Shown here: positions 1-5,944 of the stretch, in pieces
Layout: each line of letters opens with the position of its first letter
How positions within the stretch are numbered: position 1 is the first letter of the stretch
Assembly: GCA_025963615.1 (NCBI GenBank)
Contig: JAOQAL010000711.1
Location: 1-8,548 of the forward strand
DNA length: 8,548 bases
Direction: 5' to 3'
Source: Chitinophagaceae bacterium
GTDB lineage: Bacteria; Bacteroidota; Bacteroidia; Chitinophagales; Chitinophagaceae
Position numbers and translations under genes: made by a program
Notes under the pieces: model-generated
The model's database searches: none
The model's input: the letters and a program-made list of their open reading frames with translations, nothing else
Told to the model about the DNA's origin: nothing

Positions 1-1
1 G

Positions 2-409
2 AATTGTTTTGCTGAGGATACCGGTCTTGAGGTCGAATCGTTACATGGCGAGCCTGGTGTGAAAAGTGCCCGTTATGCAGGTGACAGCCGGTCATTTGAA
101 AAAAACATAGAGAAACTTTTGACAAAACTTGGTAAAAGTCCTGATCGCAAAGCCCGCTTCAGAACGGTAATTTCCTTAATTATCGATGGAAAGGAGACCC
201 TTTTTGAAGGTATTGCAGAAGGACAAATCATTAACGCCAAGGCAGGAAGTTTTGGATTTGGCTATGACCCCATTTTTATCCCAGATGGATCCGCCAAAAC
301 GTTTGCGGAAATGTCGCTGGAAGAAAAAAACCAATATAGCCACCGTAAAAAAGCCACAGAGAAACTGGCGACATTTTTAAATGATCTTGAGTTAAATCAA
401 AGAAATTGA
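2..409 (+). CDS. rdgB: Non-canonical purine NTP pyrophosphatase (RdgB/HAM1/ITPase family), 5'-truncated by the window edge
   Basis: This enzyme hydrolyses dITP, ITP and XTP to the monophosphate plus pyrophosphate and so keeps deaminated purines out of DNA and RNA; it is cytosolic. The frame is already open at base 2, and the first residues (AEDTGLEVES) are the family's catalytic segment, with the conserved Asp at 17-19. The real start is therefore upstream of the window, and the GTG at 59 is only an internal Val. Further motifs are the RYAG segment, ARFRTVISLI, GFGYDPIF at about 254-277 and SHR at 338-346, which contributes to base recognition in the family. About 135 codons are visible against a usual length near 195, so roughly the first 60 residues are missing. 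The C-terminus is intact. The TGA stop at 407-409 overlaps the TTG start of the sigma factor gene, suggesting a shared transcript. Confidence 0.95.
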   Translation, partial: NCFAEDTGLEVESLHGEPGVKSARYAGDSRSFEKNIEKLLTKLGKSPDRKARFRTVISLIIDGKETLFEGIAEGQIINAKAGSFGFGYDPIFIPDGSAKTFAEMSLEEKNQYSHRKKATEKLATFLNDLELNQRN

Positions 410-978
410 GCGAACAACGCAACCAAAATATACCCGAAAGCGACTTAATACAGGGATGCATTAAGGGAGAAAGGCGTATGCAGGAGGAATTGTACCGGCG
501 TTTTGCACCGAAAATGTATGCTGTATGTCTCCGGTATGCGGGTCAATCAGATGAGGCAGAGGATATCTTACAGGAAGGGTTTATTAAAATATTCAAGAAA
601 TTATCAACCTTTCGCGGAGAAGGGTCTTTTGAAGGCTGGATCCGCAGAGTTTTTGTGAACACTTCAATAGAGCATTTCAGGCGGAAAAACTATTTGCACC
701 CCGTTACCGAAAAGGAAGAAAGTACTATTGAGGGCAAGTATCTTTCTGTTTTAGATAGCCTGGCTGCGAAGGATATCATGAAACTTGTCCGGGAAATTTC
801 GCCAGGTTACCGAACGGTTTTTAACCTGTATGTGGTGGAAGGATATACACACAAGGAAATAGGCGAAATGCTTGGAATCAGTGAAGGAACGAGCAAATCA
901 CAATTATCAAGAGCCAAGGTTATACTGCAGGACCTGGTCAGAAAATTTACAGAACAGAAAGACGAAGCCAACCTTTAA
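406..978 (+). CDS. RNA polymerase sigma factor, sigma-70 family, ECF subfamily
   Basis: A 190-residue alternative sigma factor that directs RNA polymerase to a specific promoter set, usually under control of a membrane anti-sigma factor. Region 2 covers about residues 25-95, with the core-binding DEAEDILQEGF at 49-59 and the -10-reading stretch through GWIRRVFVNTSIEHFRRK. Region 4 covers about 125-178, with the helix-turn-helix around HKEIGEMLGISEGTSKSQLS. Regions 1.1 and 3 are absent, as expected for ECF factors. The start is TTG at 406. The frame is open upstream only to a stop at 388-390 and offers no other start codon, while the next in-frame ATG (478) would cut into the conserved first helix. 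The start shares bases with the rdgB stop (TTGA). The next gene begins 3 nt after the stop, the usual place for a cognate regulator. The regulon cannot be told from the sequence. Confidence 0.95.
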   Translation: MSEQRNQNIPESDLIQGCIKGERRMQEELYRRFAPKMYAVCLRYAGQSDEAEDILQEGFIKIFKKLSTFRGEGSFEGWIRRVFVNTSIEHFRRKNYLHPVTEKEESTIEGKYLSVLDSLAAKDIMKLVREISPGYRTVFNLYVVEGYTHKEIGEMLGISEGTSKSQLSRAKVILQDLVRKFTEQKDEANL

Positions 979-981
979 CTT

Positions 982-1533
982 ATGAACAGTTCATGGATTG
1001 ACAGAATAAAACAAATTGAGTTACCCCCTCCTGAAAAAGGATGGGATCAAATAGTTGAGTCCCTTGATGAATCCCTCATTGGCCATGAATTTCCTGCTAA
1101 ACTTTACAATTACGAAATAAACCCACCTGCCGGCGCCTGGGGCAAAATTGAGGAATCCGTGGTAGAGGAATTGACACCTGTTATTCCTTTAAAACGGGGT
1201 ATTATTTTTCCTCCATTTATCCGTTATGCAATTGCAGCTGGAGTTATTGGGTTAATATCTTTTGCCGCAATAAAATTCTTTGCTAATAATAAAACAAAAG
1301 GAGATGTTGCTCTTGCTAAGCCTGTTTCAACTCCAAAAAATAATTTGATTCCCGATTCGAACGCCAATTCAGCATTTAATGACTCTCCTGCCCCGGCAGT
1401 CACTGATAAAGAAGCCCAGGCATTTGCAGAAAGCAAGCGTAGTTATGCCCGGCTGAATCTGCCAGGGCATTCTTCCTCCAATAAGACCAGTGCCAGTCTA
1501 TACAGCTCTCCTGCGCTGTTGTCGAGTTCATAA
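982..1533 (+). CDS. Putative anti-sigma-factor-like membrane protein, N-terminal part (probably broken by an in-frame stop)
   Basis: A 183-residue protein starting with ATG 3 nt after the sigma factor gene, so a candidate regulator of it. The N-terminal segment holds two similar short motifs, PPPEKGWDQIVESLDE (about 15-30) and PPAGAWGKIEESVVEE (about 48-63), each a Pro-Pro followed by Trp, Ile and acidic residues. One predicted membrane helix spans about 80-100 (IRYAIAAGVIGLISF), preceded by Lys/Arg. The remainder is a Ser/Pro/Ala-rich, probably disordered linker that ends abruptly at TAA 1531-1533. The next open frame (1549-1845) is in the same reading frame with no other stop between. I therefore think the intact protein was about 287 residues. 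No zinc-type anti-sigma motif (HxxxCxxC) is visible, so the anti-sigma role rests on position and topology only. I do not recognise a named family. Confidence 0.75.
   Translation: MNSSWIDRIKQIELPPPEKGWDQIVESLDESLIGHEFPAKLYNYEINPPAGAWGKIEESVVEELTPVIPLKRGIIFPPFIRYAIAAGVIGLISFAAIKFFANNKTKGDVALAKPVSTPKNNLIPDSNANSAFNDSPAPAVTDKEAQAFAESKRSYARLNLPGHSSSNKTSASLYSSPALLSSS
1531..1533 (+). other. Single in-frame TAA separating two halves of one apparent gene
   Basis: The codon phase of 982-1533 and of 1549-1845 is identical. Removing this one TAA gives an uninterrupted frame of 288 codons from 982 to the TGA at 1843-1845, which is immediately followed by a second in-frame stop (TAA 1846-1848). Five sense codons (Ser-Glu-Glu-Thr-Gly) lie between the TAA and the first possible restart codon, TTG 1549. 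One base change (for example TCA, CAA, GAA or AAA to TAA) would explain it. The stop may be a real mutation, a sequencing or assembly error, or a true gene boundary. Confidence 0.7.
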
Positions 1534-1548
1534 TCCGAAGAAACCGGG

Positions 1549-1845
1549 TTGGAAAAAAATCACGAGATACAATATACACACCGGGCTGCAGTAAATGATT
1601 CGCCCGAAGACAAAGATGTTACCCGTTACCTGATGTTCAGGGATAGTGAAGGAAGGTTCATTAAAATTTCAAAAAAACTTACCGGCTTATTTTGCTGTGT
1701 AAGTGGCGAAGAGCAGGATGAAAATTGCAATGATCAATTAAAAAAATGTAGAGAAAAGATTGCCAGTTCCTCCTTTATTCCTTCACCTGATAATTTTATG
1801 GATATTCTTGATCTTGTAAGCTCCTTACAGGATAACCGCAACTGA
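1549..1845 (+). CDS. C-terminal domain of the anti-sigma-like protein, or separate small protein of unknown function
   Basis: Ninety-eight codons are open in the same frame as the upstream gene, beginning at TTG 1549, the first possible start after the TAA. No ATG lies in frame before the Met in RYLMFRD (residue 29), and there is no clear signal peptide or membrane helix. The conserved-looking core is RYLMFRDSEGRFIKISKKL, then the four-cysteine stretch LFCCVSGEEQDENC (Cys 49, 50 and 60, and 67 just after), then SPDNFMDILDLVSSL at the C-terminus. From memory this core resembles the C-terminal domain of hypothetical proteins encoded next to ECF sigma genes in Chitinophagaceae. That supports one original gene, but I could not check it by search. 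If the protein is made separately it would lack the membrane anchor of the N-terminal half and probably stay in the cytoplasm. Its function is unknown. Confidence 0.6.
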   Translation: MEKNHEIQYTHRAAVNDSPEDKDVTRYLMFRDSEGRFIKISKKLTGLFCCVSGEEQDENCNDQLKKCREKIASSSFIPSPDNFMDILDLVSSLQDNRN

Positions 1846-1881
1846 TAATATCCGTTTCCTTAAACTTTTTACAATAGATTT

Positions 1882-2316
1882 ATGTCAAGAATCAAAATTC
1901 AACTACCTGAAAAATTTACATTTTCGACTACCCTTGCCATACGCATTACGGATATTAATTATGGCGGCCATGTAGGGAATGATACGGTGCTATCGATTAT
2001 TCATGAAGTAAGAATGCGGTTTCTTAAAAGTTTGGGATATTCTGAATTGGATTTCGGGGGTGCCGGATTAATTATGAGCGATGTCGGGATCGAATTTAAA
2101 AACGAACTTTTTTACGACGAGATGGTAATAGCCTCTGTTACTATTTCTGAAATTTCAAAAGTAGCTTTTGAAATTTATTATAAACTCGAAAAGAAAAAGG
2201 GTGATCGGACGGTCGTCGTTGCATTGGCAAAAACAGGAATGGTTTGCTATGACTATCAAAAAAAAAGAATAACAGCCGTGCCGGAAGAAGTAAAGGAAAA
2301 ACTATCCGGATCATAG
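1882..2316 (+). CDS. Acyl-CoA thioesterase of the hotdog fold (4-hydroxybenzoyl-CoA thioesterase/YbgC-like)
   Basis: A 144-residue protein of the usual size for single-domain hotdog thioesterases, which cleave acyl-CoA to the free acid and CoA in the cytoplasm. The N-terminal strand and turn RITDINYGGHVGND (21-34) correspond to the family's catalytic Asp loop, with Asp24, His30 and Asn33. They are followed by the central helix starting at SIIHEVRMRFLKSLG (38-52), where Glu42 and Arg44 fit the family's ExxR-type pattern. The remainder forms the expected long beta strands (MSDVGIEFKNELFYDE, VIASVTISEI, KTGMVCYDY). The start is ATG 1882, 36 nt after the previous gene, with no clear promoter in the gap, so it may be read from the upstream operon. 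The gene ends 2 bp from the convergent aroE. The acyl substrate cannot be predicted. Confidence 0.85.
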   Translation: MSRIKIQLPEKFTFSTTLAIRITDINYGGHVGNDTVLSIIHEVRMRFLKSLGYSELDFGGAGLIMSDVGIEFKNELFYDEMVIASVTISEISKVAFEIYYKLEKKKGDRTVVVALAKTGMVCYDYQKKRITAVPEEVKEKLSGS

Positions 2317-2318
2317 GA

Positions 2319-3050
2319 TCAACTGTTCCAGATATTCCAACTTTCTTCAGCCTGGATGATCAGCATGTCGTTACCATTCAGAATTTCAGAACCCATTTGT
2401 TCCCCTTTCTTAAGGAAAAGTGTTTTAGCAGGATTATATATCAGGTCATATAAAAAATGGCGGGAAGTAAGTGCTTCATAAGGGATCGGTGGGGCCTGCA
2501 CAATATTAGGATACATGCCCAACGGAGTGGCGTTGATTATCAAGGTATGCTCTTCGATTACGGCAGGCGTCAACTGTTCATAAGAAAAATGCCGGACAGA
2601 AGGTTTGCGGGATACATATTTTATTGCAATTCCCAGTTTAAGTAATACAAATTCCACCGCCTTGGCGGCGCCGCCGGTTCCAAGTATCAACGCTTTTTTA
2701 TGGTGCGGTTTTAATTTTGTGATTAGCGTTTTTTCAAATCCAATGGTATCCGTATTAAACCCCTTTAATTTATCACCAACAATTTTTATGCAGTTACAGG
2801 CTGAAATTTTTTTAACCACATCCGACTTCTCATCCAAAAGGGCTAACACCGATTCTTTATAGGGTATCGTGACATTTAATCCTTTCAAAAAAGGATTGTT
2901 GGTCAGAATTTTCTTTACGTCAGTAATACTGGCAATTGAAAAATTTTCGTAGCTGCAATCAGCAAGGCCCAGTTTCTCAAATTTTTCGGTAAAGTACTTT
3001 TTTGAGAAAGAATGTGTCAAAGGATAACCAATTAATCCATATACACGCAT
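2319..3050 (-). CDS. aroE: Shikimate dehydrogenase (NADP+)
   Basis: AroE reduces 3-dehydroshikimate to shikimate with NADPH in the chorismate pathway, in the cytoplasm. At 243 residues it is somewhat shorter than E. coli AroE (272). All key motifs are present: GYPLTHSFS (8-16) with the two shikimate-binding serines, NVTIPYKE (59-66) with catalytic Lys65, NTDTIGF (99-105) with catalytic Asp101, the Rossmann loop GTGGAAKA (124-131), NATPLGM (173-179), the DLIYNPAKT strand (202-210) and the C-terminal NGNDMLIIQAEESW. The last replaces the commoner NGLGML form, so Asn-Asp stands where Leu-Gly is usual; this is probably a lineage variant. Its ATG (bases 3050-3048) shares one base with the comA stop (TAATG), indicating translational coupling. 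It converges on the thioesterase gene with only 2 bp between. Confidence 0.95.
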   Translation of the reverse strand: MRVYGLIGYPLTHSFSKKYFTEKFEKLGLADCSYENFSIASITDVKKILTNNPFLKGLNVTIPYKESVLALLDEKSDVVKKISACNCIKIVGDKLKGFNTDTIGFEKTLITKLKPHHKKALILGTGGAAKAVEFVLLKLGIAIKYVSRKPSVRHFSYEQLTPAVIEEHTLIINATPLGMYPNIVQAPPIPYEALTSRHFLYDLIYNPAKTLFLKKGEQMGSEILNGNDMLIIQAEESWNIWNS

Positions 3051-3823
3051 TATGCTTCTTCCTTTTTAAGATACAAATGAAATGTATCGCCCCGCAGGCC
3101 TATACGCATAGTCTCCAGCGGAATCACTTCGCCGGGCGCGATGTTACCTAAGTTGACATTACATCCCAGCAGTTCTATAAAATAGAGTTGTTGTTCTTTT
3201 TGAGGGGCTTCCCAGATAATTTTTTCTCCGGGAATCTGTGTCAGTATTTCCTGTACCAGTCCTTCTCTAACCTCTCCTGACCCGCGGTAAATACCCACTG
3301 TACCAGCCTCCCTCGCCTCGGCTATCACATAAGCAGAACCCGCACTTAATTCTGCACGCATTAGTTCTATCCATTTGTAGGGAGGGATAATATGCTCCGC
3401 ATCTTTGCTGCCTACTTCGCTCAACACCGTTGAATGTTTGGCTAATTTTTCAATATATCCACATTTTTCGGAATGAGGGATCGTAATGGACCCATCGCTA
3501 ACTTCAATATAAGAAATGCCAAAGTCCCTGCATACCTGTATATAGTCATCAAACTGATTCCTGATCAAAAAAGCTTCAAATAAAGTCCCACCGAAGTAAA
3601 CCGGAATATTGTAGGAGCGATACACTTCAAGCTTTCTGGTAAGACTGGCCGTAACGAAAGAAGTTCCGAATCCAAGTTTTATGATATCAACATGTGGGTG
3701 CGCTACACTGAGAAAATTTTCAGCTTCATTTACACTAAGACCTTTATCCATAACCATGGTAATTCCACTTAGCCTGGGCCTTTGATTACGATCCGGTATC
3801 TGAGTCAGGTTAAAATTCATCAT
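3050..3823 (-). CDS. comA: Phosphosulfolactate synthase (ComA family)
   Basis: The family joins phosphoenolpyruvate and sulfite to give (R)-phosphosulfolactate, the first committed step of the PEP-dependent route to coenzyme M in methanogens; homologues also occur in bacteria. Family features across the roughly 257 residues are the N-terminal GITMVMDKGLS, the VDIIKLGFGTSF strand, YFGGTLFEAF, YIEVSDGSITIP, LSEVGSKD, VIAEAREAGTVGIYR, IIWEAPQKEQQ, CNVNLGNI and LETMRIGLRGDTFHLY. Together they outline a complete TIM-barrel enzyme with its acidic metal/PEP-binding residues. I prefer ATG 3823, or the adjacent ATG 3820, as the start. The frame extends only two more codons to a TTG at 3829. The gene lies upstream of aroE and overlaps it by one base. 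The bacterial pathway served is uncertain: sulfolactate or a sulfonolipid precursor are possibilities (inference). Confidence 0.92.
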   Translation of the reverse strand: MMNFNLTQIPDRNQRPRLSGITMVMDKGLSVNEAENFLSVAHPHVDIIKLGFGTSFVTASLTRKLEVYRSYNIPVYFGGTLFEAFLIRNQFDDYIQVCRDFGISYIEVSDGSITIPHSEKCGYIEKLAKHSTVLSEVGSKDAEHIIPPYKWIELMRAELSAGSAYVIAEAREAGTVGIYRGSGEVREGLVQEILTQIPGEKIIWEAPQKEQQLYFIELLGCNVNLGNIAPGEVIPLETMRIGLRGDTFHLYLKKEEA

Positions 3824-3934
3824 TCGCAATTTTAAAAATTAATCTTTATTTATGCTAAGTCTTAAAACAAACTTGTACATCAGCAGTTCCTGGCCATGAT
3901 TGACAGGTCAGATGAATTAACCCTATCAGGCGCG

Positions 3935-3942
3935 CAAAAATA
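3935..3942 (-). promoter_or_regulatory. Candidate Bacteroidota -7 promoter box for comA-aroE
   Basis: Read on the minus strand this is TATTTTTG, an exact fit to the TAnnTTTG -7 consensus of Bacteroidota primary sigma factors. It lies in the 169-bp gap between the TPR gene and comA, about 110 bp ahead of the comA start. No good TTG -33 element is seen at the right distance; the nearest is CTG with a 17-nt spacer. This is a weak call, since the gap is AT-rich and such an 8-mer can occur by chance. Confidence 0.35.
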
Positions 3943-3992
3943 AGGAAGAATAATTATAACAGGACTTAGTTTCGTGGAGCATTATACGACTG

Positions 3993-5414
3993 TTATATTG
4001 TTTTGTTCCGTTTGTACTTTGCCAGCAAATCAACTACCTGCTGATTTTGCAGGATGGAAGGATTTAATTCCACAAATTTCTTTAAAAGTTTGGGTGCTTT
4101 TTCCATGGCTCTTTCCAGATAAATGATAGCTTCTTTCGATTTCCCCATTGCAAATAAAACGATACTCTTATAAAAAAGAAAAAGGGGTTTGCCATCCGTG
4201 AGGCGTAATGCTGCCTGGAGTTGATCAATTGCCTCTTCAAAATATGCTGCTTTATATAAACACCGGATTAATGCTTCCCATCCCGCCTGGCTGCGGGGCC
4301 TTATCCTGACCACAGTAGAAAAAGCCTGTATTGCTTCTTTATACTGGTTTAAATTCATCTTACATTCACCCATAAGCGAACTATACTCGGGTTGCAGGCG
4401 ATGTATTTTCAAAGCACTATCCAATTGTTTTATTGCACTTTCCCATTGGCCTTCATTATAATAAGTACACGCCATCTTGTAAAACAGCTTACTATCGCCG
4501 GGATTGAAGTGCGACGCTTTGCGATAATGAAACCGGGCCTGAGCAAAATTTTTCAGGCGATCATAACAATGGCCTATCGCTTCATAAATTACATCTTCCG
4601 GCTTCGACAGTTCCAGTACCTTTTCAAGTGCTTCTATAGCTTCCTTGTATTTGCGAAGCCTGATATAAGCATCCCCGATATTCCTGTATGCATAGTCAAA
4701 TTTTTCATCAATGGTCACAGCATACAAATAGGCATCAATGGATTTTTCGTATAGCTTTAATCCCTGGTAGGCAGCACCCAGATTAAACCATGCCAATTCG
4801 TTATAAGGGTAATTGTCAATAATCTTTTGATGAAGCTTGATACTTTCTTCGGAACGACCTGTAAAATCAGTCCAGAAACAAATTTTATACAAAGCCTCTT
4901 CATTATTCAAATCTTCATCTAATATCATTTTCAGGCAGTCAAACACCTTGTCGAACTCTTCATAATCGTCATAGACATCAGCCAATTCGAAAAGCAACTC
5001 GATTTTCTCGTTGCCCCCAAAGGATAATAAGGCTTCTTCTAAAAGCTCAACTGCCTTTTGCGGCTGGTCCAGAGCCAGGTATGCATCAGTTTTTAAAATA
5101 TATAAATTAATGTCCCCTTTCCCCAAGAGTTCGGCTTGTTCAAGCACCTTCAAGGCTTTTTCATATTGCTGCGACGCCAGTAATAAATCGCTTTTTTTGA
5201 TAAGAAGAGCTGAAGAATAGGGGTATTGAGCAATAGCTAATCCGCAGGCTTCCAAAGCCTTGGAGATATTTTCCTGTTCATCGTAATAGTCTATGATTTT
5301 TTCGAAAGATTCTTCGTCTAGAAAGCTGTTGTTGCGGCCAAAGCGAAGATTTTCGTATTGTTTCAGCAATTCCCTGAAATCTTCCCTATCCTCTCGGTAC
5401 GGGTTTTCTTTCAT
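3993..5414 (-). CDS. Tetratricopeptide (TPR) repeat protein
   Basis: A 473-residue, almost entirely helical protein made of about eleven or twelve TPR units between residues 36 and 442. Clear units carry the TPR spacing of Gly/Ala and aromatic residues, for example LAWFNLGAAYQGLKLYEKSI, DYAYRNIGDAYIRLRKYKEA and EAIGHCYDRLKNFAQA. TPR arrays bind partner proteins; the partner here cannot be told. It has no signal peptide or membrane helix, so it is probably cytoplasmic. I start it at ATG 5414 (MKENPYRED). The frame is open to an ATG at 5489, but the extra 25 residues (Ile/Phe/Lys-rich, from poly-A/T DNA) look like translated leader sequence, and the acidic TPR protein reads naturally from 5414. 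The C-terminal segment LKKFVELNPSILQNQQVVDL after the last repeat looks like a conserved cap. I recognise it as a widespread Bacteroidota type without a known role. Confidence 0.88.
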   Translation of the reverse strand: MKENPYREDREDFRELLKQYENLRFGRNNSFLDEESFEKIIDYYDEQENISKALEACGLAIAQYPYSSALLIKKSDLLLASQQYEKALKVLEQAELLGKGDINLYILKTDAYLALDQPQKAVELLEEALLSFGGNEKIELLFELADVYDDYEEFDKVFDCLKMILDEDLNNEEALYKICFWTDFTGRSEESIKLHQKIIDNYPYNELAWFNLGAAYQGLKLYEKSIDAYLYAVTIDEKFDYAYRNIGDAYIRLRKYKEAIEALEKVLELSKPEDVIYEAIGHCYDRLKNFAQARFHYRKASHFNPGDSKLFYKMACTYYNEGQWESAIKQLDSALKIHRLQPEYSSLMGECKMNLNQYKEAIQAFSTVVRIRPRSQAGWEALIRCLYKAAYFEEAIDQLQAALRLTDGKPLFLFYKSIVLFAMGKSKEAIIYLERAMEKAPKLLKKFVELNPSILQNQQVVDLLAKYKRNKTI

Positions 5415-5548
5415 GAATATCAGTAGTTTATACAAGTTAATCCGAAAAAACAAAAAAATGCAATTTTTTGTAACATTTTTTGCCCCCATCCGTTAAATAG
5501 TTATTAAATCTTTTCCCGAAATGTGCTTTTAGTGTTTCTTTTTATCCT

Positions 5549-5556
5549 TATTTTTG
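5549..5556 (+). promoter_or_regulatory. Candidate Bacteroidota -7 promoter box for the small secreted protein gene
   Basis: TATTTTTG is an exact match to the TAnnTTTG -7 consensus of Bacteroidota. Transcription would begin near 5562, leaving a very short leader of about 10 nt before ATG 5572. No strong TTG -33 element is visible about 20 bp upstream, where the sequence is T-rich. The box overlaps the TTG at 5554, which argues against that codon being the translation start. Confidence 0.45.
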
Positions 5557-5571
5557 TATAGAACTTTAACA

Positions 5572-5937
5572 ATGTCAATAAAACGTACCATACTAATGCA
5601 GGTTTTGAGAAGTAGAGCAACGAGTGTTGTTTTATTTTCTTTTTTTGCGGTAGGAGCTTTTGCAACGTTAGGAGATGGTACCACAAAAAAACGGGCACTT
5701 AAGAATATCCTTTCAGATAAAAATATTTATATCCAGCACGGTGGCTTTTCATTAAAATCAGGTTATAATTATCGTGGTAATAATGTAATTAATCCTGAAA
5801 GGCAGGAAAGTTTTATTAATCTAAATACCGTTGCAATTTTTCAGAAAGGAAACCGCACTTATATTCTACCCATCAAATCAAAAGTGCTTTTAAATAATGT
5901 GAAAATTTCCGCGGGTATTCCTCAACTTAACAGATAG
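5572..5937 (+). CDS. Small exported protein of unknown function
   Basis: A 121-residue protein from ATG 5572. The frame extends six codons upstream to a TTG at 5554, but that codon lies inside the likely promoter. The N-terminus looks like a signal peptide: a basic start (MSIKRTILMQVLRSRATS) followed by a hydrophobic core (VVLFSFFAVGAFA), with a plausible cleavage after AFA near residue 30. The mature part of about 90 residues has no cysteines. It contains FSLKSGYNYRGNNVINPER and INLNTVAIFQKGNRTYILPIK, which look like short beta strands. I do not recognise a characterised family, though the style fits small secreted proteins of Chitinophagaceae. The gene stands alone, divergent from the TPR gene (157-bp shared upstream region) and convergent with the GLPGLI gene, whose stop codon is 6 bp away. 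Confidence 0.75.
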   Translation: MSIKRTILMQVLRSRATSVVLFSFFAVGAFATLGDGTTKKRALKNILSDKNIYIQHGGFSLKSGYNYRGNNVINPERQESFINLNTVAIFQKGNRTYILPIKSKVLLNNVKISAGIPQLNR

Positions 5938-5944
5938 TCTATCT
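5932..5944. repeat. 13-bp perfect palindrome across the two convergent stop codons
   Basis: AGATAG, a central T, and CTATCT form a perfect inverted repeat. The left arm contains the plus-strand TAG stop (5935-5937), and the right arm ends at the first base of the minus-strand stop (5944-5946). As RNA it could only form a 5-bp AU-rich stem with a 3-nt loop and has no strong U-tract, so it is at best a weak bidirectional terminator. Confidence 0.3.

Noticed and set aside
59..61. GTG 59 as the start of rdgB
   Set aside because: The conserved catalytic segment EDTGLEV is encoded before it, so the gene continues upstream of the window.
1531..1548. Programmed stop-codon readthrough or recoding at TAA 1531
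   Set aside because: No stem-loop or known readthrough context follows, and TAA is the least leaky stop. Mutation or sequencing error is more likely.
2308..2321. Direct repeat GGATCA x2 at the thioesterase/aroE junction
   Set aside because: Six bases, mostly coding sequence; a coincidence at this length.
2457..2862. Two plus-strand open frames inside aroE
   Set aside because: Both are antisense to a gene with all its catalytic motifs, and neither shows protein-like features.
3901..3910. Short palindrome TGAC-AG-GTCA upstream of comA as an operator
   Set aside because: Four-base arms are too short, there is no second copy, and no known regulator site fits.
3854..3969. Inverted repeat CTAAGTC (3854-3860) / GACTTAG (3963-3969) in the gap upstream of comA
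   Set aside because: Seven-base arms 100 bp apart are expected by chance in AT-rich DNA, and nothing else supports a role.
4392..4754. 120-codon plus-strand open frame inside the TPR gene
   Set aside because: It lies wholly antisense to the conserved TPR coding sequence, its translation is Phe/Ile-rich with no domain, and there is no start signal. It is a shadow frame.
5554..5574. TTG 5554 as the start of the small exported protein
   Set aside because: The codon is inside the -7 box TATTTTTG, and ATG 5572 gives a normal signal peptide.
5504..5698. 64-codon minus-strand open frame opposite the small exported protein
   Set aside because: It overlaps the promoter and signal-peptide coding region of the plus-strand gene and looks like translated A/T-rich DNA.
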